From Zoroaster sp. YZ-2022 (lineage: Eukaryota; Echinodermata; Asteroidea; Forcipulatida; Zoroasteridae): a DNA stretch of 64,000 nt. The stretch lies in NCBI GenBank assembly GCA_029582265.1, contig CM055823.1, positions 4,960,001 to 5,024,000 of the forward strand, read 5' to 3'. Both the position numbers and the translations under genes were made by a program. Under the pieces are notes generated by a model, which made no database searches, was not told where the DNA came from, and worked only from the letters and a program-made list of their open reading frames with translations. Positions 54,249-64,000 of this stretch are shown here, one piece after another; within the stretch, counting starts at the first letter, position 1; the number at the start of each line of letters is the position of its first letter.

Positions 54249-55811
54249 ATCATTTGATTGTTAAAATGTATGATAACATTTATATACAGTTTACCAACTG
54301 ACTCGAATGCTTTAATTACCAAATGGCAAAAAGTCATCTCCAGTCACTAATTTGCGGTGCATTTTATAGTATAGTCTCAGTCATAAAAACCATATAATGA
54401 AGCATTTTATCCTCTAAAAAATCATCAGTTGATTGGATCTACATCATTGATCAAGTGGACATAATTATTTATAAAACGCAAATGGGTTTTGCTTCAGTGT
54501 TGTCAATGTCAAGACATCAAGACATCAAAGCAGGGAATATAAAGTTCAGCCAGGGGCATACCTATCATTTTTGGCTGCCATTTTGTTTCTTTTAAAGCTT
54601 CCTTGGGAAACCAGTAGACGTTTTTAACAAAGCAAAAAATGGTTGGAGTAGCCACACGGTAGGCTGATTTCAAGTTGAACCTTATGTTTCTTATTCCAAC
54701 TATCCAGTGTCAGCGATTCCAGTGAGGTTAACTGAGGTGAAATGCCTTCAGTTCATCTTGCTGTAGCTGAGGAATATCAATGGGGTGGAGAGGCTGGAGA
54801 GGCTGGTATCTGGTCACATTTTACTACATGCAAGTGTCGTAGTAAAATTATTTGATGGGGCGAAATAAAAATGTCAAACATAATGTGAAAAGGTTCAACC
54901 AAAAATGTACCAAATAAATTCCTAATATTTCAGCAGTGGGCTGCATGCTTTGATAGGGAATTGAAGTATGGGTTATTTTGTTTTAAGTGCTGTCTGGGTA
55001 AATCACTGGACGGATGACCCTGCCTGCATCCACTACTTAACCTTTGATGACAGCATACATACGTCATTGACAACCTATTAATCTAAACAATTTTGGAATA
55101 ATGCCAAGCTGTGTAAAGCACTTGCAGTCAGTGTAAAGCCAGGTTGAATCGTTGTCTCCTTGGCGGCGTCGTCTCGCGATGTCAGAAAGATTATTGACGC
55201 GGCTCATAACAAACGGTTGCTTTCAAAAAATCAAGTCAATTAACAGTCATTTGGGAGTTCTTTTATATACTTGACCATTACTCTCCCATAGGAACGTTAT
55301 TCACACCTAGACAATAGAACATTGGCGGTTTTGAAATTACATTAACAACTCATTTAAGCATTTCTCACATTCTGCAAGGAACATGCATTAGATGAACGGT
55401 CAGTGACTCCATTCACTAAGTTGTTACTTTCAAAGATCAATACAAAAGTCGACTTGCAGTTAAAAATGGAATGTTCAAGTATTTCACATGTCACATGGGG
55501 AAACGTAATGGTGATGTAATTGGTAATTGGTAAATCAAATATAACCAAAATGTAATGAAATCTATTTTAATGTGAAACTTAGGCTAATCAGTGTAAAGTT
55601 TAATGTATCGTAAATGTTTCCTAAAACTGCTGTAAATTTTAATGTATTTGTAAATGTTTCCTAAAACTGCTGTAATTTTTAAGAAAGGGGAAATTATTAC
55701 TCTTTCCTTAATTCTGCATTACACTGTAAAGCCTATAATTTTTTATACGACTAAATACATTTGCAGTTACTCAGCACGAACTGGTGTACAACTTAATGGT
55801 CAAACACTTTC
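54249..55811. other. Intergenic DNA, no gene seen
   Basis: No motif. AATGTATTTGTAAATGTTTC is partly duplicated at 55605 and 55641. Confidence 0.5.
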
Positions 55812-55935
55812 TCCTGAAGACGATCAGAGCATATTGATCGAAACCTTGAGTTGTAACCAACTGGTTCTTTTCAGAACTTTTTACTAGAATCAAGAGAATT
55901 TCTACATGGTTGTCACCGCAAACAGTCCTTACTTA
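55812..55935 (+). mobile_element. Foldback subfamily 2 single arm
   Basis: CTCCTGAAGACGATCAGAGC, TGATCGAAACCTTGAGTTGT, GGTTCTTTTCAGAAC and GTCACCGCAAACAGTCC follow the foldback order with subfamily-specific changes. It leads within 16 bp into the 81-bp array. Confidence 0.78.
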
Positions 55936-55950
55936 AAACTTTCACAGGTT

Positions 55951-56931
55951 GGTTGTATAATGTATATCTTGATTCAAAGAGAGTAAGCATACTCATAGAA
56001 GCAGTTTGGCCAACATTTCCAATGTACCTTCCCTTTAATGTATATCTTGATTCAAAGAGAGTAAGCATACTCATAGAAGCAGTTTGGCCAACATTGCCAA
56101 TGTTGTACCTTCCCTTTAATGTATATCTTGATTCAAAGAGAGTAATCATACTCATAGAAGCGGTTTTGCCAACACTGCCAATGTTGTACCTTCCCTTTAA
56201 TGTATATCTTGATTCAAAGAGAGAAAGTATACTCGTAGAAGCGGTTTTGCCAACATTACCAATGTTGTACCTTCCCTTCAATGTATATCTTGATTCAAAG
56301 AGAGTAAGCATACTCATAGAAGCAGTTTTGCCAACATTACCAATGTTGTACCTTCCCTTCAATGTATATCTTGATTCAAAGAGAGTAAGCATACTCATAG
56401 AAGCAGTTTGGCCAACATTGCCAATGTTGTACCATCCCTTTAATGTATATCTTGATTCAAAGAGAGTAATCATACTCATAGAAGCGGTTTTGCCAACACT
56501 GCCAATTTTGTACCTTCCCTTTAATGTATATCTTGATTCAAAGAGAGTAAGCATACTCATAGAAGCAGTTTGGCCAACATTACCGATGTTGTACCTTCCC
56601 TTTAATGTATATCTTGATTCAAAGAGAGTAATCATACTCATAGAAGCGGTTTTGCCAACACTGCCAATGTTGTATCTTCCCTTTAATGTATATCTTGATT
56701 CAAAGAGAGTAAGTATACTCGTAGAAGCGGTTTTGCCAACATTACCAATGTTGTACCTTCCCTTCAATGTATATCTTGATTCATAGAGAGTAAGCATACT
56801 CATAGAAGCAGTTTTGCCAACATTACCAATGTTGTACCTTCCCTTTAATGTATATCTTGATTCAAAGAGAGTAAGCATACTCATAGAAGCGGTTTTGTCA
56901 ACATTAACAATGTTGTACCTTCTCTTTAAAA
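55951..56931 (-). repeat. 81-bp tandem repeat, 12 units
   Basis: Same unit as 6591-7112, in reverse (TATCTTGATTCAAAGAGAGT, AAGCAGTTTGGCCAACATT). Unit variants occur in blocks: units 2-5 and 8-11 show the same order of four variants. ORFs of 344 and 277 codons on opposite strands are produced by the 81-bp period. Confidence 0.93.
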
Positions 56932-57417
56932 ACGAGTGGCAAACCATTCAAAACATTGCTTTGTTCTTAGCAGTAACCTTGACCTTATGAAAAAAGTCAA
57001 ATGAAATGTGTTTGTTTTGTTTTCTTCTGTTTAATAAATATTTGGCGTAATACCTCTATGGGCATGAAACCAATGATTTCTGAATAAGCAGTTATAGCTT
57101 GGTTAGTCTGAAGAAACCTTCGAAAAGAAAATATGATTAAGAAATCTTTAACTCAACAAGTGGGAGGACACACACTAGATTTTTGTTTTTAAAAACTACC
57201 TGTAATCAGGTAGTGACTGTAATAATCCGAGTTGCACCTGTGTACTGTTTTGTAATCTGCAGTACTCTTCGTCCACTGTATGCATTTGTATTCAAAACAT
57301 TGAATTTTGGACTTGAAAACAAATCCTCCACATCTGTGATTTACTATTATACAGAAAGGCTTTGCTTCTGAATAAATTTTGTAGTTATAAAAATTAATAA
57401 AAAAATTTATTAAACAA
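56932..57417. other. No recognisable feature
   Basis: AT-rich DNA. A 62-codon ORF at 57183-57371 has no motif. Confidence 0.5.
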
Positions 57418-57690
57418 AATTAAGTCTTGATCCCGGTACCTCCTACTTGCAAAACGAGCGTTCTAACCACTAGAACTACCATCCCAGTCGAATTTGTCGG
57501 TGAATTAATTATTGAAGAATATTTTTTAAATTAAATTTCTATGCCAATTTCTAAGCCAATTTCTAAGCCATTCCCAAAGTGTGGTGCAGAAAAAAAATAG
57601 CAACCCGGGTTGGTTTCGAACCATGGTCCGCATTGATGAAGAATGAGGAAAATATAACTGCGCCAAAATGACTACACACAATATTGAACA
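57418..57690 (-). mobile_element. tRNA-like SINE heads, minus strand
   Basis: Two tRNA-like blocks lie in reverse. One (57425-57490) reads GATGGTAGTTCTAGTGGTTA and a degenerate B box near GGGATCAAGAC. The other (57600-57672) has a TTGGCGCAGTTAT A-box-like word and the B box GGTTCGAAACC. The linker shares TTTCTATGCCAATTTCTAAG with 32.56 kb. Old or chimeric SINEs fit best; neither has a plausible complete tRNA fold. Confidence 0.5.
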
Positions 57691-59239
57691 ATGTGCGTAC
57701 TTACAGAGACACCTTGGTCAATTCAGCCATGGGTGGATAACTAGACTACACAATATGCATGGGCACAACTTGTAATCCTCTCCGTCGTTCCAGCTGGCAA
57801 GCTAACCGACGTATATATAAACAGGTGATATTCACCAATTACACAGCTTCTAACGTGCTTCTCAATTCACCAAAATCAAATCTTTTCGAATAGCAGGTGT
57901 ATGTTCATCAACACGGTATATTCACGTAGTCATTTCAGATTGAACAAAATTAGTTGTATGCAGGAACAACCTTTAAAACATGGTCATTTGATTAATTCAA
58001 TTTGTGTATTTAAAAGGAACGGCATGTATTTATGAAGCAATTCAGAACAATGTTATTACAAGTAGTAGTATTTCTAATTCGACCATCATAAACAATTTAT
58101 TATAGAAATAAATTGAAGTATAAACATGTAGTAGAAATGTAAGTAAAGAAATAAACAAACAAAATGTTTAGTAGGTATTTAAATGGATTGGACACAATTG
58201 GTAAAAAATCTAAAAAATACATTCAAAGTTTATAAGAAAAAAGAGATACGTGTACACAGTACACACAGACATGTGAGAGTTATTTCGCTGTATCATTCAC
58301 GAACAAAATAGGGAAAATGTATAATGTTTTTGTATGTGAATTAATGTAGAAAGATCACGACTATGATCCATTTAAAATTTGTAATACATTTCACGTTTTC
58401 TATAACAAAATCATTTTAGACGGAATAATTTCTCAGAATGTTTGGTTTAAACACTAACTTCCCTAGATTGCTAGATTATAATTCAGTAATTTGATAATCA
58501 GGATAAGGTTATTATTCCACTGGAACACTTGTATGTAATAGAGTTTTGATATGTCATACTAGTCTAATACGATTAATGCTGGCTTGATAATCACCCTGTC
58601 ACATTCTTGTAGATAATGGATTAGTTCTGCATGCCAATTTTTTTCTTCCATCCGGTTGAGTAGAGATACTCTTCTGTTATGATTCTCACGGGAAATGTTC
58701 ATCTTTGAAAGTCAAGATGAGGGTATTATATTAATCTTAACAACAGTGAGTTACAGGCTTCATCGTATTAATTAAGGATCTGTCTCCTGGGATATTTGTA
58801 TGGTATAAATATTTAAGTTCTTACTTTAAAATGATTAATAAAGGTTTCGTGGGGTCTGTTTTATTCATTGAAAACTGTTTGGTTATCTCCACGGAGCTAA
58901 ACACATGGGAACTCTATTAGATATTAAAGCCAAAAACACAAACCAAAAATTATTACGTCAGAATAGTTACTGTGCCAGACATTCGCGTTATCACAACTCC
59001 CATGGCGTTCGCGTGAAATATCAAAGGGAAGTTTAATTTATTTTTATATTATATTTAATATGAATCTGCTCAAAAGAACACCTCATAAACAAGCAGTTAT
59101 TCCAAGGGGATAATAAAATCCAGTTTTATCCAACCAAACCCACAGTAAATAACTGATAGTACCATCATAAATTTTACACCAAGTAACTTTTGGTGTAAAC
59201 CATGTTCATTTCTACCTCTTTTCATACTTAATCCCCTTT
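57691..59239. other. Intergenic DNA, no gene seen
   Basis: AT-rich DNA without ORFs above threshold and no repeats I can name. Confidence 0.55.
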
Positions 59240-59559
59240 AATAAATAATAAATAATAATAATGTGGACTTATATGGCGCACGTATCCACCAAACTGGTGC
59301 TCAAGGCGCATGACATTATTACCCCTGCTCATCAGGCTCATAAATCATTCCTGAAACCATCTCAGCTCCCTGGGGAGTATACAGCTCAATCAATAATATA
59401 GGGCTAATCAAACACAACAACCAATTCTGCCCTCACAGGTACCCATTTACCCCTGGGTGGAGAGAAGCAATTATGGTAAAATGTCTTGCTCAAGGACACA
59501 AGCACCCCGGTCGCGGCTGGGATTCGAACCCACATTCTGACGACTCGGCCATCAGAACG
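59240..59559 (-). mobile_element. tRNA-derived SINE, head truncated, minus strand
   Basis: In reverse: tail GCGCCTTGAGCACCAGTTTG with ATT repeats, body CAGCTCCCTGGGGAGTATAC, and B box GGGTTCGAATCC (59519-59530). The copy ends near 59559, before the A box. Confidence 0.85.
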
Positions 59560-59715
59560 GTCCCAGAACCAGTACCTGACTCTGCTATTGGTTCATTTCA
59601 CACCTGACTAACCCATGTGCTTATGTGTACATGTTGTTTGTATTTCTTCCCATTTGGCCTTTGAGAAAGAACCTGCTAGGTTCGAAACGTAAGGCCAATA
59701 ACCATTATTATGAAT
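59560..59715 (+). repeat. Dispersed family 2 copy, hairpin intact
   Basis: CAGAACCAGTACCTGACTCT, TTTCACACCTGACTAAC and the end GGCCTTTGAGAAAGAACC with GGTTCGAAACGTAAGGCC. The last two words pair to form a hairpin with an internal loop. It begins exactly at the truncated head of the SINE. Confidence 0.78.
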
Positions 59716-59890
59716 TCATTTATGCTTTTGAGAATATGAGTAGTGTGTGGTTGTAATAGGCAACTGTAACTCCTTATGCCCATAGTAACTTTAATTGACA
59801 AAATATAACAATGATAGTATTCAGTCACAAAAAAATTGCTGAGCACAGACAAGATTTGCTTAGCTAAAATAAGTTGCCAGCAAAATTGTC

Positions 59891-60300
59891 ATGCTTTTGG
59901 CAGGTTCTCAGCACAATATTTCTGAACTGCTTAAAGTCTATACTCCATCACGCAATTTGCGCTCCAGCAACATGTCACTCCTAAAGGAACCAACTTCAAA
60001 ACGGAACTGGGGTGATAGGTCTTTTTCTGTCGCGGCTCCGAGACTCTGGAATCATCTTCCAACAAAACTCAAATCTTGTTATGGTATAACTAGATTTAAG
60101 TCGATGCTTAAAACTCATCTTATGTCACAATTCTTCAAAGATGATGTATATTTGTAATTGCATTGTAGATACATGTATCTCAGTACATAATTTTGTTCTC
60201 CTATGCTATCAATGTATATTGTTTGTATTCTTGTTTTTTTCTTTTCTTTGTGTCCGCGCCTTGAGCGCCCAGCAGGGTGGATATGTGCGCGCTACAAATC
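59891..60300 (+). mobile_element. LINE 3' end with RT C-terminal remnant
   Basis: Codons 59891-60157 read YTPSRNLRSSNMSLLKEP, then GDRSFSVAAPRLWNHLPTKL and a RFKSMLKTHL end: the typical C-terminus of CR1/L2-type reverse transcriptases. The 3' UTR contains GCGCCTTGAGCGCCCAGCAG and GTGCGCGCTACAAATC and runs into the hexamer array. The Met at 59891 is only the first Met in an open frame; no N-terminal RT is present. Confidence 0.85.
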
Positions 60301-60301
60301 T

Positions 60302-60839
60302 TTATCATTATCATTATCATTATCATTATCATTATCATTATCATTATCATTATCATTATCATTATCATTATCATTATCATTATCATTATCATTATCATTA
60401 TCATTATCATTATCATTATCATTATCATTATCATTATCATTATCATTATCATTATCATTATCATTATCATTATCATTATCATTATCATTATCATTATCAT
60501 TATCATTATCATTATCATTATCATTATCATTATCATTATCATTATCATTATCATTATCATTATCATTATCATTATCATTATCATTATCATTATCATTATC
60601 ATTATCATTATCATTATCATTATCATTATCATTATCATTATCATTATCATTATCATTATCATTATCATTATCATTATCATTATCATTATCATTATCATTA
60701 TCATTATCATTATCATTATCATTATCATTATCATTATCATTATCATTATCATTATCATTATCATTATCATTATCATTATCATTATCATTATCATTATCAT
60801 TATCATTATCATTATCATTATCATTATCATTATCATTAT
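60302..60839 (+). repeat. Uninterrupted ATTATC hexamer array, ~90 copies
   Basis: About 538 bp of pure hexamer with no interruption that I can see, directly at the LINE 3' end. Four open frames on both strands are trivial products. It looks like an expanded LINE tail; perfect purity over this length implies recent expansion or an assembly artefact. Confidence 0.95.
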
Positions 60840-60850
60840 ATAAATTTACC

Positions 60851-60893
60851 GAGTAATATTTTCTGCTAAGCAGCTCTATGAAAAATTGACCCT
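60851..60893 (-). mobile_element. MITE end fragment (CATAGAGCTGCTTAGCA)
   Basis: The complement reads CAATTTTTCATAGAGCTGCT followed by TAGCAGAAAA, matching the end of the element at 41291-41620. The LINE with its hexamer tail may have inserted into such an element. Confidence 0.4.
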
Positions 60894-61424
60894 GATATAT
60901 TTTACATAATTGATTTCACCCAGCACAATAATTTGCATCAATTTTTATATTTTTTTATTTTCATCAAACCAAAAGAAGCCGAGTGTTTATTTTGCATTGT
61001 ATGCACACGTCAAATTGTGTCTGATGATCAACAGAGAGCTTTAATTGAAGACTAATTAAATGAGTAGACATGAGCATCGCGATCCGTTAATTATCATAGA
61101 TCATTTCGTCTAGCTTGTCAATAATGGCAAACAGTGAGCGTTAAGGCGGCTAGTTATCTGAAGAGTCAAGTTGATTTAACCGTTTCATGTCAATGAAGAC
61201 TGACAGCGCATTTAATTTCAAAACTCCTATGCATCGTATAAAAATATTTATTTTTGGATCACAATTTTAAAATTGGTTTTGTATCAAATATTGAGAAGGT
61301 GTCATTCATATTGAATTGGGAAACAATTGTGGTCGTGTTTGAAGAAAAAAAGGCTTAGTTTTCAACTTTGTATTGGAAAGTTTTAGATAATCCCAAAACA
61401 CTAAACTTTAAAAGAAAGTAGTAA
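60894..61424. other. No recognisable feature
   Basis: AT-rich DNA without ORFs. Confidence 0.5.
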
Positions 61425-62369
61425 ATGATGATCTAGATTTGAATATGCAATCTCACATCAAATCTGTCTCTCGTATAGCCATGTATCACTTGTACAATAT
61501 TAGCAAGATTAAGAGGTTTATAGGTCGTCAGGCTACAGAACAAGTAATCCATATGTTAGTCACTTCTCGTATTGATTATTGTAATGCTGTTCTATCTGGT
61601 CTCCCTGACACCACCCTTGTCCCCTTACAGCGAGTTCAGAATTCGGCCGCTAGGTTACTTACTGGTACCAAGAAGTATGAACACATCACTCCAGCTCTAA
61701 TGCAGTTACATTGGCTTCATGTTAAGTATCGTATTATGTTGAAGGTGTGCTTGCTTATTTTTAAATGTTTGAATGGTCTTTGCCCTGAGTATCTTTGTGA
61801 TCTTGTTACTACTAAGCCTGTTGTTAGGTCCACCCGTTCTGCAAGTGATGTGACTCTGTTGACACGCCCCAGAGCGAGACTGGTATCTGCAGGTGATAGG
61901 ATGTTCTGTTACTGGTCCTCACCTGTGGAACCAGCTTCCTAGGCAGATTAGGGAAGCCAACAATGTGGAAAGTTTTAAAGCTGGTCTTAAGACACATCTT
62001 TTTAAATATGCTTTTTTAAACCACTAATTAATGTATATCATAATGTATATTGACACAAAAGGTTAAACAATTTGTAGTGTGTACATGTTGACTTAATGTA
62101 ATTTTATTAATTTACTGAATTGATGTTTATAGTTGTAATTTTTATATAGCAACATTTGATATTACCTTTTTGGGGTCCGTTTTGTTCTGTAATTTAATTA
62201 AATTTTTGATCTAATTTTTTGACTTGGTTTAATTTTTATTTTAATTTGATTAACTTACTGAATTGATGTTTATAACTGTAATTTTATATGTAATAACGTT
62301 TAATCTTTTAGGTCCTTTTTTGTTAAGCGCCCAGGAGCATGTTTCATGGATGGACGCTATAAAAAATGT

Positions 62370-62402
<33 letters not shown>

Positions 62403-62403
62403 G
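61425..62403 (+). mobile_element. LINE, 5'-truncated, with TTA tail
   Basis: The coding remnant (61439-62027) is followed by a 3' UTR with a tandem-like duplicate (TTACTGAATTGATGTTTATA near 62112 and 62251). It ends in AGCGCCCAGGAGCATG, GACGCTATAAAAAATG and about ten ATT repeats (62373-62401). 5' truncation is usual for LINE insertions. Confidence 0.85.
61439..62027 (+). pseudogene. CR1/L2-type reverse transcriptase C-terminus
   Basis: Reads HIKSVSRIAMYHLYNISKIK, then VTSRIDYCNAVLSGLPDTTL, LQRVQNSAARLLTG, HITPALMQLHWLHVKYRIML and FKCLNGLCPEYLCDL. All are standard blocks of the region after the RT fingers/palm in CR1/L2-like and related LINEs. At about 61905 the frame shifts; in the next frame it resumes with VTGPHLWNQLPRQIREANNV and SFKAGLKTHLFKYAF, then stops at 62025-62027. 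So one indel breaks a reading that is otherwise intact. The RT catalytic core upstream is absent. Confidence 0.9.
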
Positions 62404-62968
62404 ATGAAAACAGTACCAGATCATGAACGGCCCCTCTTCCTTAATCTCGACATCTGGACGCATTTGGATTATTTTCTCATTAAAAAACACAAAGCAATGA
62501 GCTGAAACTTTTATAGATTGGTTGTAATTTATAATGTGATTCCAAGAGAGTAAGCCAACATTTCCAGTGTGGTATCTTCCCTTTAATATGATAAGAAGTT
62601 GTTCAGCGCAATCAGCACAAGGTTAACAAACAAAGCTCTAACCATGAGCTTTTAGCAACCCTCTCTCGAGTCGTCTTCGTTTGTTTTACACACTCAGCCT
62701 TATACGTCATACCTGCACTTAATCGCAAACCCTTCCATCTGATGATGACGTTAACAATTTGATTTTGTCTTTATCTAGTAGGATAACTAGAGGGTAACTT
62801 AATAATGGGGACGTTTCCTTTGATTTGGGCGATCAGGTTGACACAGGAGTACACAGCGCATGCACAGGAGTACCGGTACATTCCTCGTTGTTCATCTCTA
62901 TGAACTTCGGTTTGAATCCAAGTCGGACATGCGCAGACATGTGGGTTGGTTTTTAGTCTAGTAAATTA
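62404..62968. other. Intergenic; decayed 81-bp unit at 62515-62590
   Basis: GATTGGTTGTAATTTATAAT, GATTCCAAGAGAGTAAG and GGTATCTTCCCTTTAAT are one reverse unit with the same flank as the 56-kb array. Confidence 0.5.
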
Positions 62969-63330
62969 AGGCTGTGTGTTTTCGGTGATTTCAGGAACCG
63001 GATACCCGAAATTGGAAATCTTCGGATACCCGAGTACCCGTAAACAATTTTGTAAAAACACATAAATACTCCCAAATGTATAAAATAACTAATATGAACG
63101 CAAGTTCCTCTTGTTTAATTAGAGTCATAATACATGCACTTACACAGTAATAATTTCCCCGTCTCTATATTAAAACCGACTCGTAGCATCCCCATTCCAT
63201 TTGCGTGGATTAATTAATGTCCAGTCAAATATTTTTGAAAGTCGTTAACGGGTAATTGGAACCGAAAAATGGAACTGGGTAGTGACAGTTTCGGTCGGGT
63301 ATCCGGATACTCGGATACCCGGCACAGCTT
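62969..63330. mobile_element. MITE with GGATACCCG-rich ends, hAT-like
   Basis: The left end AGGCTGTGTGTTTTCGG and right end (complement AAGCTGTGCCGGGTATCC) are imperfectly inverted. GGATACCCG words cluster at both sides (63000-63040, 63297-63320). The interior matches 7738-7960. GGCTGTG starts suggest hAT, without proof from a target duplication. Confidence 0.6.
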
Positions 63331-63738
63331 TACCCTAATTTTCCCAAAGAATAGTTATTTAAGGTTTTTCCTACCTACTTCTAAAACTGAAACTTCTTAC
63401 AATTCCAAATAATCTGATAATCACTGATAATCACTGATAATCACTGATCAGACAAATAGACGGACAGACAGAAATAAATATTATTTCTCTATTTATTTTT
63501 ATACTACAAAAGACAATAAAAAGCTCAAAATATAACCTTAAAACATAAGGCCTTAACAAGCTAAAGGGGAATTTCTGTAATTGAAAATGCAATATAATAA
63601 ATAAAAATAAAAATTCATGTGGACGTTTTAGTTTTAGTTTTTATTTAATTCGGTTTTCCTTTTTCTCCAGTTTTATTAATTTATATAAATTGTGTATGTA
63701 TTTTTTATTATTATTATTATTATTTGGAACCTACCATT
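63331..63738. other. Intergenic; short tandem repeats
   Basis: A 10-bp unit (TGATAATCAC) is repeated three to four times at about 63414-63447, followed by GACAGACAG words. An ATT repeat lies at 63707-63724. Confidence 0.5.
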
Positions 63739-63830
63739 AGCAGATCTGGGGGTGGCAAGAGGGGCATGTGCCCCCATTGATATCTCCGTGCATGTAAACT
63801 AACCATACATTTTCGGTGCCCCCCCCCTTT
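63739..63830 (-). mobile_element. Transposon end fragment, GGGGCA-rich
   Basis: AGCAGATCTGGGGGTGGCAA with GAGGGGCATGTGCCCCC resembles a common animal transposon terminus. The 81-codon minus ORF at 63737-63982 covers it and is probably not a gene. Class not determined. Confidence 0.35.
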
Positions 63831-64000
63831 AAGTTCCCTTTTTGCCGTTTGTCCCACCTCTTTTGAGATGCTGCGTCCTCCCCTGAGACTGGTTTAACCG
63901 TCACCCCAGGATCACCGCACAGAGTACTTAATAACACGTAATGATTGATTTGAATTACGATTATATGAATAAATCCATGCACGGTGAAATAAATGTGACT

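Noticed and set aside
55913..56947. ORFs of 344 and 277 codons on opposite strands
   Set aside because: By-product of the 81-bp period. A true gene would not keep both strands open with the same repeat.
60141..60869. Long ORFs of YH, SL, I and MI repeats
   Set aside because: Trivial translations of the ATTATC hexamer array.
1..64000. A host protein-coding gene
   Set aside because: I looked for conserved blocks with splice sites on both strands. Everything recognisable was transposon-derived. Small or divergent host exons could still be missed without a search.

Overview
The window reads as intergenic DNA from an animal nuclear genome. It is AT-rich, has no bacterial-style operons, no long unbroken ORFs outside repeats, spliced coding fragments with GT/AG junctions, CR1/L2-type LINE 3' ends, tRNA-derived SINEs and many TIR-bounded MITEs. 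The mix (P-element/THAP transposon, Harbinger, Tc1/mariner and hAT-type MITEs, L2-like tails, tRNA-Leu SINE) suits a marine invertebrate deuterostome such as an echinoderm, but that placement is an inference. I recognise no host protein-coding gene and no functional RNA gene; every coding signal I could identify belongs to a mobile element.

Layout. 0-8 kb: a Harbinger remnant with a piece of its transposase (2.4-3.0 kb), a tRNA-Leu(CAA)-derived SINE (3.6-3.9 kb) and an 81-bp tandem array (6.6-7.1 kb). 8-20 kb: a single-unit copy of an 87-bp-repeat element, two large palindromic foldback elements, Harbinger-like, TTAA and mariner-type MITEs, and two LINE 3' ends. 20.0-24.1 kb: a P-element-type transposon with matching TIRs and a spliced THAP/transposase gene, split by a 793-bp Harbinger-like MITE; removing the MITE and one TAA restores the reading frame. 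24-36 kb: more LINE ends, MITEs, a 21-unit 87-bp array (28.9-30.75 kb), two SINEs and a nested LINE/foldback insertion. 36-42 kb: mostly MITEs and unrecognised AT-rich DNA. 42.4-49.2 kb: four copies of one MITE, each with a 32-bp tandem array of a different length (18, 15, 34 and about 7 units), interleaved with foldback, mariner, Harbinger and LINE pieces. 50-57 kb: a 25-bp x 26 array, further MITEs and a 12-unit 81-bp array. 57-64 kb: SINEs and two LINE C-terminal coding fragments, one followed by about 540 bp of uninterrupted ATTATC hexamer.

Two themes stand out. First, at least five unrelated dispersed families carry internal tandem arrays whose copy number differs strongly between loci, so short mobile elements are seeding satellite-like DNA here. 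Second, a foldback family (about a dozen loci) has a shared 3' terminus, variable 5' truncation and 6-15-bp flanking duplications, the signature of retroposition rather than cut-and-paste transposition, and its hairpin apex resembles a hammerhead ribozyme core. These are the best candidates for something not yet described.
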